45,680 nt of DNA from Cognaticolwellia sediminilitoris (GTDB taxonomy: Bacteria; Pseudomonadota; Gammaproteobacteria; Enterobacterales; Alteromonadaceae), in NCBI GenBank assembly GCA_002104535.1, contig NBOG01000018.1, forward strand, positions 1-45,680, read 5' to 3'. The translations under genes and the position numbers were made by a program. Below the pieces are notes generated by a model. It was not told the origin of the DNA. It searched no databases and worked only from the letters and a program-made list of their open reading frames with translations. Below are positions 1-7,819 of the stretch, piece by piece; positions within the stretch are counted from its first letter, which is position 1, and every line of letters starts with the position of its first letter.

Positions 1-4
1 ATAC

Positions 5-78
5 ATATGGACTCCTCATATTTGAAGCATGTTAACAACTTCACTATGGCACATTGATGCCGAGTGGGGAGTCCATAT
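5..78. repeat. Inverted repeat, 11-bp arms, at left edge
   Basis: ATATGGACTCC at 5-15 is matched by its exact reverse complement at 68-78, with 52 bases between. The right arm lies just upstream of the chosen start of the DUF3024 gene. It could be the end of an element lying to the left, an operator, or chance. No T-run follows it, so it is not a standard terminator. Confidence 0.4.
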
Positions 79-107
79 CATTCGTTGTTATAAGTTTCGA
101 GGGTTTT

Positions 108-452
108 GTGGCAATTAGCGAGTTTGAGTTATTCAAAGTAGAAGCAATCGCAAAGAAATTTTGTGGGGATAGAAATCGACATTTTCCCCCTGAACAACTT
201 TACATCGATTATAAAATGGAAGAGCAAACCTTATATATTTTGGAGGTTCGCCCTAAATGGAATGATCCAACTGAAAAAACTGAGTTGTTTGTTGCTAAGT
301 TTACCTACGTGAAAAAAGATAAAATTTGGAAGCTATACTGGCAACGTCAAAATATGAAGTGGCAACGGTATGAGGCTAATGGCATTAATCAGCATTTAGA
401 GCCACTAATCCAAATTGTTAACGAAGACTCCCAAGGATGCTTTTGGGGATAA
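108..452 (+). CDS. DUF3024 family protein
   Basis: Small cytoplasmic protein of 114 residues. The body (charged N-terminal helix, then a strand with EVRPKWNDP, a KxxWKLYWQR strand, and the C-terminal NEDSQGCFWG) matches my memory of the DUF3024 family, which ends in a Gly-Cys-Phe-Trp-Gly tail. Its function is unknown. I chose GTG at 108 because GAGGG (99-103) lies 4 bases upstream. A longer reading from 54/57 adds 17-18 residues outside the family pattern and has no ribosome site. It is the first of a run of short plus-strand genes, each followed by the same hairpin repeat. No promoter or signal peptide is evident. Confidence 0.8.
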   Translation: MAISEFELFKVEAIAKKFCGDRNRHFPPEQLYIDYKMEEQTLYILEVRPKWNDPTEKTELFVAKFTYVKKDKIWKLYWQRQNMKWQRYEANGINQHLEPLIQIVNEDSQGCFWG

Positions 453-553
453 AACTTTATCAAGACAACCATAATAACTTTGTCAGGCAATTGATTAGTA
501 GTTTTTGTCAGGCAATTGATTAGTAGTTAAAGTGTACCTGACCCCACTTAATC
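453..553 (+). repeat. Dispersed hairpin repeat, copy 1 (with internal 25-bp duplication)
   Basis: This copy shares with copies at 892-970 and 2020-2100 a core reading TATCAAGACA, then CATAATAACTTTGTCAGG, ATTGATTAGTA, and AAAGTGTACCTGACCCCACTTAATC (split here). GTCAGG (507-512) can pair with CCTGAC (537-542). The segment 479-503 is repeated exactly at 504-528, giving two possible left arms. It fills the gap between the DUF3024 gene and the next gene, ending 11 bases before that gene's start. It looks like a REP- or MITE-type element; the GTCAGGTACACTTT motif on the other strand recalls REP-type repeats of marine gammaproteobacteria (from memory). Confidence 0.75.
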
Positions 554-564
554 TAGGAGCTAGG

Positions 565-870
565 ATGTTAAAGTATTTTATTATAATTCTATTTGTTTTT
601 CCTGGAGTTACTTTAGCTGAGGATCAAATTAAAATTTTTGTTAATGAGTCAGCCTATGCTTTGGAAGGAAGCGATAAAGCACTAAATTCAAAATCCTTGG
701 TACACGAATTAAAGCAGCAACAATTCAAAAGTGTATTACTAGTCGTTGATGTATGCGCTGGGCCAGTTATTTTAACAAATGTATATGTTGCGCTTAGTGA
801 ACTTAACATTACAACGATCGACTTAAAAGGTGTTGGTAAACTAGAAAAAGGCAGTTGTAAAAACGTATAA
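565..870 (+). CDS. Small exported protein, function unknown
   Basis: 101 residues from ATG 565, which has AGGAGC (555-560) upstream. The N-terminus is Met-Leu-Lys followed by a hydrophobic stretch (IIILFVFPGVTLA) and a probable signal-peptidase site before Glu-Asp near residue 18. The mature part is about 83 residues, with hydrophobic strands (SVLLVVDVCAGPVIL) and two cysteines (in VDVCAGP and GSCKNV) that could form a disulfide in the periplasm. I do not recognise a family. An upstream in-frame start at 532 would put the hydrophobic segment internal and overlap the repeat, so it is less likely. It sits alone between two copies of the hairpin repeat. Confidence 0.6.
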   Translation: MLKYFIIILFVFPGVTLAEDQIKIFVNESAYALEGSDKALNSKSLVHELKQQQFKSVLLVVDVCAGPVILTNVYVALSELNITTIDLKGVGKLEKGSCKNV

Positions 871-891
871 CAACACGCACTGAGGTAGACA

Positions 892-970
892 ACGAAGTTT
901 TATCAAGACACCATAATAACTTTGTCAGGTAATTGATTAGTAATTAAAGTGTACCTGACCCCACTTAATC
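892..970 (+). repeat. Dispersed hairpin repeat, copy 2
   Basis: This is the cleanest copy. GTCAGGTA (924-931) pairs perfectly with TACCTGAC (952-959), and an inner TAATT/AATTA pair is also possible. The upstream half, AACGAAGTTTTATCAAGACA, is also shared in part with copy 3. It begins 22 bases after the stop of the previous gene and ends 21 bases before the next start, in the same orientation as the other copies. Confidence 0.8.
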
Positions 971-991
971 CTTTAGGAAAATTATAAGTTA

Positions 992-1684
992 ATGCGGCAC
1001 AGTTGGTTAGTTTTGCTTTGTATATTATTCTCTACTTCTTGTTTTTCAGCTGAAAAAATTCAGCCGTTAAAATGGGGGTATGTAGAATTTCCGCCGTACC
1101 ACTATAATGATAATGGTAAAGTGGTTGGGGCAATTGCAGATAAAGTTGACTTTATTTTAAAGCAAACGCAAATAGAATATTCTGCTTTTGTATTTCCAAA
1201 TAAACGCGTTAAATATTATATTGAAAATGGCGAAATTGACTTTACCGTTGTCATTGACAGTTTTATTTCAAACCCCAGCCTGTTCTTAAAAACCGAACAG
1301 CCGGTATATAAGATAAAACTGGGAGCGATTTGCTTAAAAAGCACGCATGAAATTGATAAGTTTGACGATCTAAAAAAAGTAAAACTCATATTAATGTCTG
1401 GATATACCTACGGTCAGAAAAGCGCATTGGATGAAGAAAGTGGCTTTAATATAGCCTTGTCAGCAAGTAATCATGAAAATGCGATCAAAGCATTGGCATA
1501 TAAAAGAGCAGAGTGTGTATTGGGTTACCACTCTCCTTTCTTAGTAGAAGAAGTGAGATACCCAGAAACTAATTTTTATTTTTATTTGATTAATGAATTG
1601 CCTGTCTATCTTTATCTTCTCAAAGGCATTCCAAATGCTGAGTTAATAATCCAGAAAATAAACCAGTATAATAATAGTAATTGA
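992..1684 (+). CDS. Orphan periplasmic solute-binding protein (SBP family 3-like)
   Basis: 230 residues with an N-terminal signal peptide (MRHSWLVLLCILFSTSCFSA, then EK). The mature start, LKWGYVEFPPYHYNDNGKVVGAIADKVDFIL, is the classic opening of family 3 extracellular solute-binding proteins (amino-acid-type), with the FPPY..N.GK..G pattern. The later VFPNKRVKYYIENGEIDF and SASNHENAIKALAYKRAECVLG segments fit the two-lobe fold. No permease or ATPase genes are adjacent, so this is an orphan of the kind common in Alteromonadales and may act as a sensor or an accessory binder. The ligand cannot be told. AGGA at 975-978 lies rather far (13 bases) upstream of ATG 992. Hairpin repeats flank it upstream and, after two tiny ORFs, downstream. 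Confidence 0.75.
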   Translation: MRHSWLVLLCILFSTSCFSAEKIQPLKWGYVEFPPYHYNDNGKVVGAIADKVDFILKQTQIEYSAFVFPNKRVKYYIENGEIDFTVVIDSFISNPSLFLKTEQPVYKIKLGAICLKSTHEIDKFDDLKKVKLILMSGYTYGQKSALDEESGFNIALSASNHENAIKALAYKRAECVLGYHSPFLVEEVRYPETNFYFYLINELPVYLYLLKGIPNAELIIQKINQYNNSN

Positions 1685-1777
1685 TTATTTTTATTAAGAT
1701 TTCACATAGCAAGGCACTTTGAGGCTGTTTTTCACAAAGAAAAATTCTACAGTCTCATTAGGTGAATAAGGAAATTC

Positions 1778-1834
1778 ATGAGTATCGTTGAACGAATAGC
1801 TCAACTCATTATTGGTATTTTAATAGGTTGGTAA
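1778..1834 (+). CDS. Possible 18-residue hydrophobic leader-type peptide
   Basis: ATG 1778 has a good ribosome site (AAGGAA, 1768-1773, spacing 4) and encodes MSIVERIAQLIIGILIGW then TAA. The peptide has a charged head and a hydrophobic C-terminal helix. It ends 11 bases before the next tiny ORF, which is in another frame. It could be a genuine small membrane peptide, a leader peptide, or the 5' half of one gene broken by a frameshift. There is no homology evidence; the ribosome site is the main support. Confidence 0.35.
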   Translation: MSIVERIAQLIIGILIGW

Positions 1835-1845
1835 GGGTAACACTG

Positions 1846-1998
1846 GTGTCTGAGGATGGCTCAGATATATTCACTTGGATACCCGCCATATTAGGGGCTG
1901 GTACAGTATTGTCCGCCTTGTTTTCAGACCTTTTCGACATGTCGACTGACAATGGAGTTAGCGGTTCTAGTAGTGACTCTGGCGGTGACGGAGATTAA
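1846..1998 (+). CDS. Possible 50-residue small protein with hydrophobic helix and Gly/Ser/Asp tail
   Basis: GTG 1846 is preceded by AAGGG (1833-1837, spacing 8). The product has an acidic start (SEDGSD), a hydrophobic stretch (WIPAILGAGTVLSALF) and a low-complexity tail of Gly, Ser and Asp ending SGGDGD. This looks like a single-pass small membrane or secreted peptide. Its frame is shifted by 2 relative to the upstream 18-residue ORF, so the two together could be a single decayed gene. No family recognised. Confidence 0.35.
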   Translation: MSEDGSDIFTWIPAILGAGTVLSALFSDLFDMSTDNGVSGSSSDSGGDGD

Positions 1999-2019
1999 TA
2001 AATCTAACAAAACGACACG

Positions 2020-2100
2020 AAGTGTATTTATCAAAACACCTATAATAACTTTGTCAGGAAATTGATTAGTATTTAAAGTGTACCTGACCCTACTTAATCT
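2020..2100 (+). repeat. Dispersed hairpin repeat, copy 3
   Basis: Same core as copies 1 and 2, with scattered substitutions. GTCAGG (2053-2058) pairs with CCTGAC (2083-2088), and the end reads CCTACTTAATC instead of CCCACTTAATC. The upstream half is more diverged, with ACACGAAGTGT where copy 2 has AACGAAGTT, so a small hairpin around GAA is kept by compensating changes. It begins 21 bases after the stop of the 50-residue ORF. Confidence 0.75.
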
Positions 2101-2187
2101 TTTCACTGTTTTAAGACAAACCAAACAATACATGTTAAAAGCTACCAACTACCTTTTCGCGCTTAATTTCAGTTCTTTCATATCTTG

Positions 2188-2712
2188 CTATCTACTAACT
2201 TCGGTTAATTCTTCAATATACCGTTGGCCATTTGCAACATAATGTTGTGCTGATTTGGTAAACATTTCACGGGTAGACTCATCAAGGGCTTTTATAACCT
2301 TGGCTGGTGACCCCATGACTAGGTGTCCGTCGGGTACTTGCATATTCTCGGTTATCAAACTGTTAGCACCAATTAAACAATTTTTACCAATGTTAGCGCC
2401 ATTAAGTACTACCGCATTCATGCCTATTAAGGTGTTATCGCCAATAGTGCAGCCATGTAGCATGACCTTATGGCCAACGGTGACATCGCGTCCAATCGTC
2501 ATAGGAAAGCCGGTATCGACATGCAGAATTGACCCATCTTGTATATTAGTGTTTTCGCCAATACATACTGTCGCCATATCAGCGCGAATTACCACGTTAA
2601 ACCAGATGCTTACGTGTTCACCTAAAACAACGTCCCCGATCAGAGTGGCGTTAGGCGCGATAAAATTATTGTCATGTATGCAGGGGCTAGTTTCAGCGAG
2701 TCGGTAAATCAT
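2188..2712 (-). CDS. Gamma-carbonic anhydrase family protein (YrdA-like)
   Basis: 174 residues built of hexapeptide repeats of the left-handed beta-helix type (APNATLIGDVVLGEHVSIW, IGENTNIQDGSILHV, IGRDVTVGHKVMLHG, IGDNTLIGMNAVVLNG), followed by a C-terminal helix. The three metal-ligand histidines expected for gamma-carbonic anhydrases are visible in ILHVD, VGHKVMLHG, and the segment has the RADMATVCIGENTNIQD pattern of the YrdA/CaiE/PaaY group. The family binds zinc or a related metal; many members show weak or no carbonic anhydrase activity, so the physiological role is uncertain. It is cytoplasmic and transcribed alone, convergent with the small genes to its left and divergent from pntAB. 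Length is normal for the family. Confidence 0.9.
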   Translation of the reverse strand: MIYRLAETSPCIHDNNFIAPNATLIGDVVLGEHVSIWFNVVIRADMATVCIGENTNIQDGSILHVDTGFPMTIGRDVTVGHKVMLHGCTIGDNTLIGMNAVVLNGANIGKNCLIGANSLITENMQVPDGHLVMGSPAKVIKALDESTREMFTKSAQHYVANGQRYIEELTEVSR

Positions 2713-2956
2713 CTTTGGATCCTTATTAAAACTTCTTTTGATAGCTTAATTTAAACTCAGCTTAGAGTAAATTAGACCAAAGCGTTATAACGGATAAAAC
2801 TTCAATGATTAACTTATATTGAAAATAAATAAGCTTGATGTATGAAAACTAAACAATTAATGGTAAAACATTAACCTAACTAATTATAATTTTAATATTC
2901 AGTAATTAAATACTCACAATGTAAACGAGTGTTATTTATATAAATAAGGGTGATTT

Positions 2957-4495
2957 ATGGTTATTGGGATACCTAAAGAAACATTGTCAGGTGAAAATCG
3001 AGTCGCTAGCGCACCAACTGCGGTAGCGGCTTTATTAAAACTTGGTTTTGAGGTTCAAGTTCAAAAAGGTTGTGGTACTAAAGCAAGCTTTACCGATCAA
3101 GAGTTTATCGACGCTGGTGCGAATGTTGTTACCAAGAAAAATGCTTGGTTATCCGATATCATTTTTAAAGTAAATCCACCTACACTTGATGAAGTTGCCG
3201 CAATGAAAGAGGGCGCTACTCTTATTAGTTTTATCGCCCCGGCACAAAACGACGATATTTTAGCTGCGCTGAAAGATAAGAGCATTACGACCCTAGCGAT
3301 GGAAATGGTGCCAAGAATGACCCGCAGTCAATCAATGGATGCGTTAAGTTCAATGGCAAATATTGCAGGTTATCGCGCGGTGATTGAAGCAACCCATCAT
3401 TTTGGCCGCTTTTTAACCGGCCAAATAACTGCTGCGGGTAAAATGCCGCCAGCTAAAGTGATGATTATTGGTGCTGGTGTAGCAGGTCTTGCTGCTATTG
3501 GCACGGCAAGTAGCTTAGGCGCAATTGTTCGCGCCTTTGATACTCGCCCAGAAGTTAAAGAACAAATAGAAAGTATGGGCGCAGAGTTTCTTGAACTTGA
3601 CTACGAAGAGCCGGAAGATACTGGTTCAGGCGATGGTTATGCCAAAGAGATGAGTAAAGCCTTTATCGATGCTGAAATGGCCTTGTTTGCAGAACAAGCG
3701 AAAGATGTTGATATTATTATTACTACGGCGATGATCCCGGGTAAACCAGCCCCGAAACTTATTACTAAGGCAATGGTTGAATCGATGAAAACCGGCAGTA
3801 TTATTGTCGATTTAGCGGCTGCAGGTGGTGGTAACTGTGAGTTAACACAAGCTGGTAAAGTGGTTAATGCCAATGGTGTTAAAATAATTGGTTACACGGA
3901 TCTAGTTTCGCGCTTACCGAATCAAGCTTCACAGCTCTATGCGAACAACCTAGTGAGCTTAACCAAACTTTTATGCAAAGAAAAAGATGGCAGCTTAAAT
4001 ATTGATTTTGAAGACGTTGTTATTCGTAACATGACTGTTGTGAAAGACAATGAAATAACCTTTCCACCACCGCCTATTCAAGTAAGTGCTGCACCAGCTC
4101 AACCTAAAGTCGCACCAGCGGCTAAGGTAGAAGTTAAAGCTGAAGAGCCAATGAGTCAGTCGAAAAAACACACCATGATGGCGGTAGGGGCTTTACTTTT
4201 TGCCTGGGTTGCCAGTGTTGCGCCCGCAGATTTTCTCTCGCACTTTACGGTATTTGTATTGGCCTGTGTGATTGGTTACAACGTGGTTTGGAATGTAAGT
4301 CATTCATTACATACACCTTTGATGAGTGTAACTAATGCTATTTCTGGCATTATCATTGTAGGGGCAATTTTACAGATGGGCGATAGCAATCCGATGATTC
4401 AATTACACGCTGGGGTTGCGATCCTTATCGCTACTATCAATATTGTCGGTGGCTTTTTTGTCACTAAACGCATGTTAAAAATGTTTAGAAAGTAA
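2957..4495 (+). CDS. pntA: NAD(P) transhydrogenase subunit alpha
   Basis: 512 residues, close to the E. coli PntA length. The N-terminal part ([17 protein letters not shown]) is the alanine dehydrogenase/PNT N-domain. The NAD-binding domain I shows the Rossmann motif [16 protein letters not shown] and then [23 protein letters not shown] Pro/Ala/Lys-rich linker (about residues 375-400) leads to three to four membrane helices at the C-terminus. With PntB it forms the inner-membrane, proton-translocating transhydrogenase that moves hydride between NADH and NADP+. The start has AAGGGTG upstream. pntB follows after 11 bases, so the two are an operon. Start, length and motifs all look intact. Confidence 0.97.
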   Translation: MVIGIPKETLSGENRVASAPTAVAALLKLGFEVQVQKGCGTKASFTDQEFIDAGANVVTKKNAWLSDIIFKVNPPTLDEVAAMKEGATLISFIAPAQNDDILAALKDKSITTLAMEMVPRMTRSQSMDALSSMANIAGYRAVIEATHHFGRFLTGQITAAGKMPPAKVMIIGAGVAGLAAIGTASSLGAIVRAFDTRPEVKEQIESMGAEFLELDYEEPEDTGSGDGYAKEMSKAFIDAEMALFAEQAKDVDIIITTAMIPGKPAPKLITKAMVESMKTGSIIVDLAAAGGGNCELTQAGKVVNANGVKIIGYTDLVSRLPNQASQLYANNLVSLTKLLCKEKDGSLNIDFEDVVIRNMTVVKDNEITFPPPPIQVSAAPAQPKVAPAAKVEVKAEEPMSQSKKHTMMAVGALLFAWVASVAPADFLSHFTVFVLACVIGYNVVWNVSHSLHTPLMSVTNAISGIIIVGAILQMGDSNPMIQLHAGVAILIATINIVGGFFVTKRMLKMFRK

Positions 4496-4506
4496 GGGCC
4501 ACTATT

Positions 4507-5910
4507 ATGGAATTTTCTCAAGGTTTGATCAGTGCAGCTTACATATTAGCTGCGTTATTGTTTATTTTTAGTTTGTCAGGTTTAAGTAAGCAGCAAACAG
4601 CTGAAACAGGTAATTGGTATGGCATAGTGGGTATGGCAATCGCACTTATTGCGACAATTGCAGATCCGCGGGTTGGTAATGTTTGGATGATTATAGTCAT
4701 TATGATCGTTGGCGCTACTATTGGCTTAAAGTTAGCGCAAAAAGTTGAAATGACTCAAATGCCAGAGCTTGTGGCAATTTTGCACAGTTTTGTTGGTTTA
4801 GCTGCGGTATTGGTTGGTTTTAATAGTTATTTTGAAATGCACCATTCGGTTATAGTAAACATAACAGATAGCCAGCAAATGGCGACTAATATTCATTTGG
4901 TTGAAGTGTTTCTCGGCGTATTTATCGGTGCGGTAACTTTTACTGGCTCTATCGTCGCTTTTGGTAAGTTACGTGGATTGATTAACTCTGCCGCGTTAAT
5001 GTTACCTCATCGTCATAAATTAAATTTAGCTGCTGGTGTTGTTTCATTCATATTAATGATTATGTTTGTTAAACAAGGCGGAGGCGACAGTACATTGTAT
5101 TTGTTAACCTTTATCGCCTTAGCGTTTGGCTGGCATTTAGTCGCATCAATTGGCGGTGCTGATATGCCGGTAGTTGTTTCTATGCTTAACTCTTATTCAG
5201 GTTGGGCTGCAGCGGCGGCAGGTTTTATGCTCAACAATGACTTATTAATTGTAACGGGAGCACTAGTTGGTTCATCGGGTGCAATTCTTTCTTACATTAT
5301 GTGTAAGGCGATGAATCGCTCATTTATCAGTGTAATTGCTGGTGGCTTTGGTACTGATGTTGTAATTGATAACGACACTGACTATGGCGACCACGTTGAA
5401 ACCACCGCTGAAGCGGTTGCTGATATGTTAAATGGCGCTAAGTCAGTGATCATCACTCCCGGTTATGGTATGGCCGTTGCGCAAGCGCAGTACCCAGTTT
5501 ATAAATTGACTCAAGCGTTAAAAGATAAAGGTGTTGATGTACGTTTTGCTATTCACCCTGTTGCAGGGAGATTACCAGGACACATGAACGTACTTCTAGC
5601 TGAAGCGAAAGTGCCTTACGATATTGTGTTAGGTATGGAAGAAATTAACGATGACTTCGCTAAAACAGATGTGGTACTGGTGATTGGCGCGAATGATACG
5701 GTAAACCCAGCAGCGGCTGAAGACCCGACAAGCCCAATTGCTGGCATGCCAGTATTAGAAGTGTGGCATGCAAAAAATGTTGTGGTATTTAAGCGCTCTA
5801 TGAGCACTGGCTACGCCGGTGTGCAAAATCCACTATTCTTTAAAGACAATAGCCAAATGCTGTTTGGTGATGCGAAGGATTCTGTTGAAGCAATATTTAA
5901 GGCGCTTTAA
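4507..5910 (+). CDS. pntB: NAD(P) transhydrogenase subunit beta
   Basis: 467 residues. The first 270 or so are hydrophobic, with about eight to nine membrane helices (domain II), including [26 protein letters not shown]. The C-terminal NADP(H)-binding domain III carries the [13 protein letters not shown] fingerprint and the highly conserved [18 protein letters not shown], then [10 protein letters not shown] and [12 protein letters not shown], which line the NADP(H) site. It works with PntA to form the proton-pumping transhydrogenase supplying NADPH. The gene lies 11 bases after pntA and is followed by a strong rho-independent terminator, so pntAB is a two-gene operon. Confidence 0.97.
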   Translation: MEFSQGLISAAYILAALLFIFSLSGLSKQQTAETGNWYGIVGMAIALIATIADPRVGNVWMIIVIMIVGATIGLKLAQKVEMTQMPELVAILHSFVGLAAVLVGFNSYFEMHHSVIVNITDSQQMATNIHLVEVFLGVFIGAVTFTGSIVAFGKLRGLINSAALMLPHRHKLNLAAGVVSFILMIMFVKQGGGDSTLYLLTFIALAFGWHLVASIGGADMPVVVSMLNSYSGWAAAAAGFMLNNDLLIVTGALVGSSGAILSYIMCKAMNRSFISVIAGGFGTDVVIDNDTDYGDHVETTAEAVADMLNGAKSVIITPGYGMAVAQAQYPVYKLTQALKDKGVDVRFAIHPVAGRLPGHMNVLLAEAKVPYDIVLGMEEINDDFAKTDVVLVIGANDTVNPAAAEDPTSPIAGMPVLEVWHAKNVVVFKRSMSTGYAGVQNPLFFKDNSQMLFGDAKDSVEAIFKAL

Positions 5911-5943
5911 TGACGATATAGTCACCTAGCAAACTGAAATAAA

Positions 5944-5977
5944 ATGCCAGTATTAAATACTGGCATTTTTGTTTTTA
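5944..5977 (+). terminator. Rho-independent terminator of pntAB
   Basis: ATGCCAGTAT (5944-5953) pairs with ATACTGGCAT (5957-5966) around a TAA loop, followed by a T-rich run to 5977. It lies 33 bases after the pntB stop. Confidence 0.9.
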
Positions 5978-6254
5978 GCGACCATGAATGTTATTTACTT
6001 GTTAGTAAGCTCAATTTAAAAGCTAACTATTTTTTAATTGGTATTTTAAATACTTTCCCCTAATAGTTATTGATTTTATTTACTATTATTTTGATAAAGT
6101 CATTTATCCTCGAAAGAATTTTGTTAAGCTGTTAGCGAAGTAAGTTAAGCTCAGCAACGTTAAATAAACCTGCCTCTTTGGCTTTTTCAGTGCTGGGCTT
6201 TGCGGAAAACTTTAACTCGTAATTATATTAATCAAAAAATCTTCGGAGAATAAC
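5978..6254. other. Intergenic region before the AGCS symporter
   Basis: AT-rich gap between the pntAB terminator and the symporter start. I looked for a glycine riboswitch, which precedes such symporters in some bacteria, and see none of its conserved GAAACUCUCAGG-type core. A short inverted repeat (GTTAG...CTAAC, about 6002-6028) is the only structure I noticed. No convincing promoter hexamers. Confidence 0.4.
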
Positions 6255-7691
6255 GTGGTAGACGCCAGTGTGATTGAACCCAGTATTATTGAATTATGGG
6301 TTGGAACTATTAACGGTTATTTATGGGGCAGTATCCTAATTTACCTACTGACCGCTTGTGGCATCTGGTTCACATTCTGTTTAAAGGGTTTACAAATCAC
6401 CCGTTTTTTCCATATGTTTACCATTTTAAAAACTAGCCGCAAAAGCTCAACTCAAGGTATTTCCTCTTTTCAAGCATTGTGTACATCGTTAGCTGCTCGG
6501 GTTGGTACCGGTAACTTGATGGGAGTAGCAGTCGCTATTTCACTCGGTGGTGCAGGTGCTGTTTTTTGGATGTGGTTAATTGCGTTAGTTGGTATGGCAA
6601 CTGCTTTTGCCGAAAGCACATTAGGCCAGTTATATAAAGAGCGCGATAATAATGGCAACTTTCGTGGCGGTCCTGCTTATTACATGAGTAAAGGGTTAAA
6701 AAATAAAAAATTAGCAGTCACCTTTTCACTTTGTTTGTTCTTTGGCTACGGCTTCGTTTTTAGTGCCGTTCAGGCGAACTCAATCACCAGTGCTTTTAAT
6801 GGCTCATATGGTTTTAATCCACTATATACCGGTATTGTCATTACCATTGCCGCTGCTTTTATCATCTTTGGTGGCCTAAAAAATATTGCTCGATTTGCCG
6901 AACTTACCGTGCCATTTATGGGGCTGTTGTATTTGCTGGTTTGTTTCAGTGTTATTTGGATGAATATTGAAAAAGTGCCAATGGTTATTAGCGATATTTT
7001 TGCTTCAGCACTTGGCCTCAAAGAAGCCGGTAGTGGCTTAGTTGGTGCCGCTATTGTTCAAGGTGTTAAGCGAGGTTTGTACTCTAATGAAGCCGGTATG
7101 GGGAGTGCGCCTAATGCGGCCGCAGCTGCTGAGCCTTTTCCTCCACACCCAGTTTCACAAGGCTATATGCAAATGCTAGCGGTATTTTTTGATACCATCG
7201 TTATCTGTTCATGTACCGCTATTTTGATTTTATTATTTAAAGAAACGGGCAGCGATGCACAAGGTATTCAGTTAACACAACAAGCGCTGGCGCACCAAGT
7301 AGGCGGCTGGGGCAGTGACTTTATTACTATCGCGATATTACTTTTTGCTTTTACCTCGATAGTAGCGAACTTCGCTTATGCAGATAATAATTTGAAATAT
7401 TTAAATATGGATAATTTACTCGGCAAATGGTTTTTACGTTTTGGCTTTTTATTAATGTTAGTGTTCGGCTCGGTAGCGACTTTACCAGAGGTGATCGCTT
7501 TAGCGGATTTATCAACAGGATTAATGACAGTAGTTAATGTTACCGCGCTGTTTATGCTGTCTAAAGTTGTGGTGAATATCACCAAAGATTATCATCGCCA
7601 GCATGATAAAGGCGTTTTACCTGATTACCAACCCGATGAACAAGAGCAACAACGACTGAACTTAACTAAAGGTATATGGCAGAAAAAGTAG
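6255..7691 (+). CDS. Alanine/glycine:sodium symporter, AGCS family
   Basis: 478 residues with about ten to eleven membrane helices. The AGCS family signature is present: GISSFQALCTSLAARVGTGN, then GGAGAVFWMW and a TAFAESTLGQLYK segment, with GGPAYYMSKGL further on and GLYSNEAGMGSAPNAAAAAE in the middle. The protein imports alanine or glycine with Na+ across the inner membrane; the exact substrate cannot be read from sequence. It starts with GTG at 6255 behind CGGAGAA (6244-6250), a clear ribosome site. The C-terminal tail (HDKGVLPDYQPDEQEQQ) is hydrophilic and cytoplasmic. It is transcribed alone, between pntAB and the helicase gene. Confidence 0.93.
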   Translation: MVDASVIEPSIIELWVGTINGYLWGSILIYLLTACGIWFTFCLKGLQITRFFHMFTILKTSRKSSTQGISSFQALCTSLAARVGTGNLMGVAVAISLGGAGAVFWMWLIALVGMATAFAESTLGQLYKERDNNGNFRGGPAYYMSKGLKNKKLAVTFSLCLFFGYGFVFSAVQANSITSAFNGSYGFNPLYTGIVITIAAAFIIFGGLKNIARFAELTVPFMGLLYLLVCFSVIWMNIEKVPMVISDIFASALGLKEAGSGLVGAAIVQGVKRGLYSNEAGMGSAPNAAAAAEPFPPHPVSQGYMQMLAVFFDTIVICSCTAILILLFKETGSDAQGIQLTQQALAHQVGGWGSDFITIAILLFAFTSIVANFAYADNNLKYLNMDNLLGKWFLRFGFLLMLVFGSVATLPEVIALADLSTGLMTVVNVTALFMLSKVVVNITKDYHRQHDKGVLPDYQPDEQEQQRLNLTKGIWQKK

Positions 7692-7739
7692 CATGAATTT
7701 ATAAGCGCAACTTTAATAGCAACATGCGTGAACAAAGCT

Positions 7740-7771
7740 GCTATAATGCGCGCCTTAATAATTTGGCGTGC
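7740..7771 (+). promoter_or_regulatory. Extended -10 promoter and leader hairpin of the helicase gene
   Basis: TGCTATAAT (7739-7747) is an extended -10 element; no good -35 is visible (GCAACA near 7719). The RNA would start near 7754. GCGCGCC (7748-7754) can pair with GGCGTGC (7765-7771), with one wobble, at the 5' end of the transcript. Cold-shock helicase genes often have structured leaders; that link is inference. Confidence 0.5.
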
Positions 7772-7819
7772 TGCATTTAGGTAAGTACGCTTTTACGATA
7801 ATACAGAAATGGTGATGTG

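Noticed and set aside
453-2100. Integron cassette array with attC sites at the repeats
   Set aside because: The repeats end in TTAATC and begin with TATCAA or AACGAAG; the needed RYYYAAC start and GTTRRRY end are missing, and no integrase is in the window.
1924-2148. Minus-strand 74-codon reading frame across repeat copy 3
   Set aside because: It runs through the repeat and antisense to the small plus-strand ORF, has no ribosome site and no family-like sequence.
2713-2956. Promoter for pntAB with TATAAT at 2885-2890
   Set aside because: The -10 is good, but the -35 position reads GGTAAA and the region is too AT-rich to make this more than chance.
5978-6254. Glycine riboswitch before the AGCS symporter
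   Set aside because: None of the conserved glycine-aptamer core sequences is visible.
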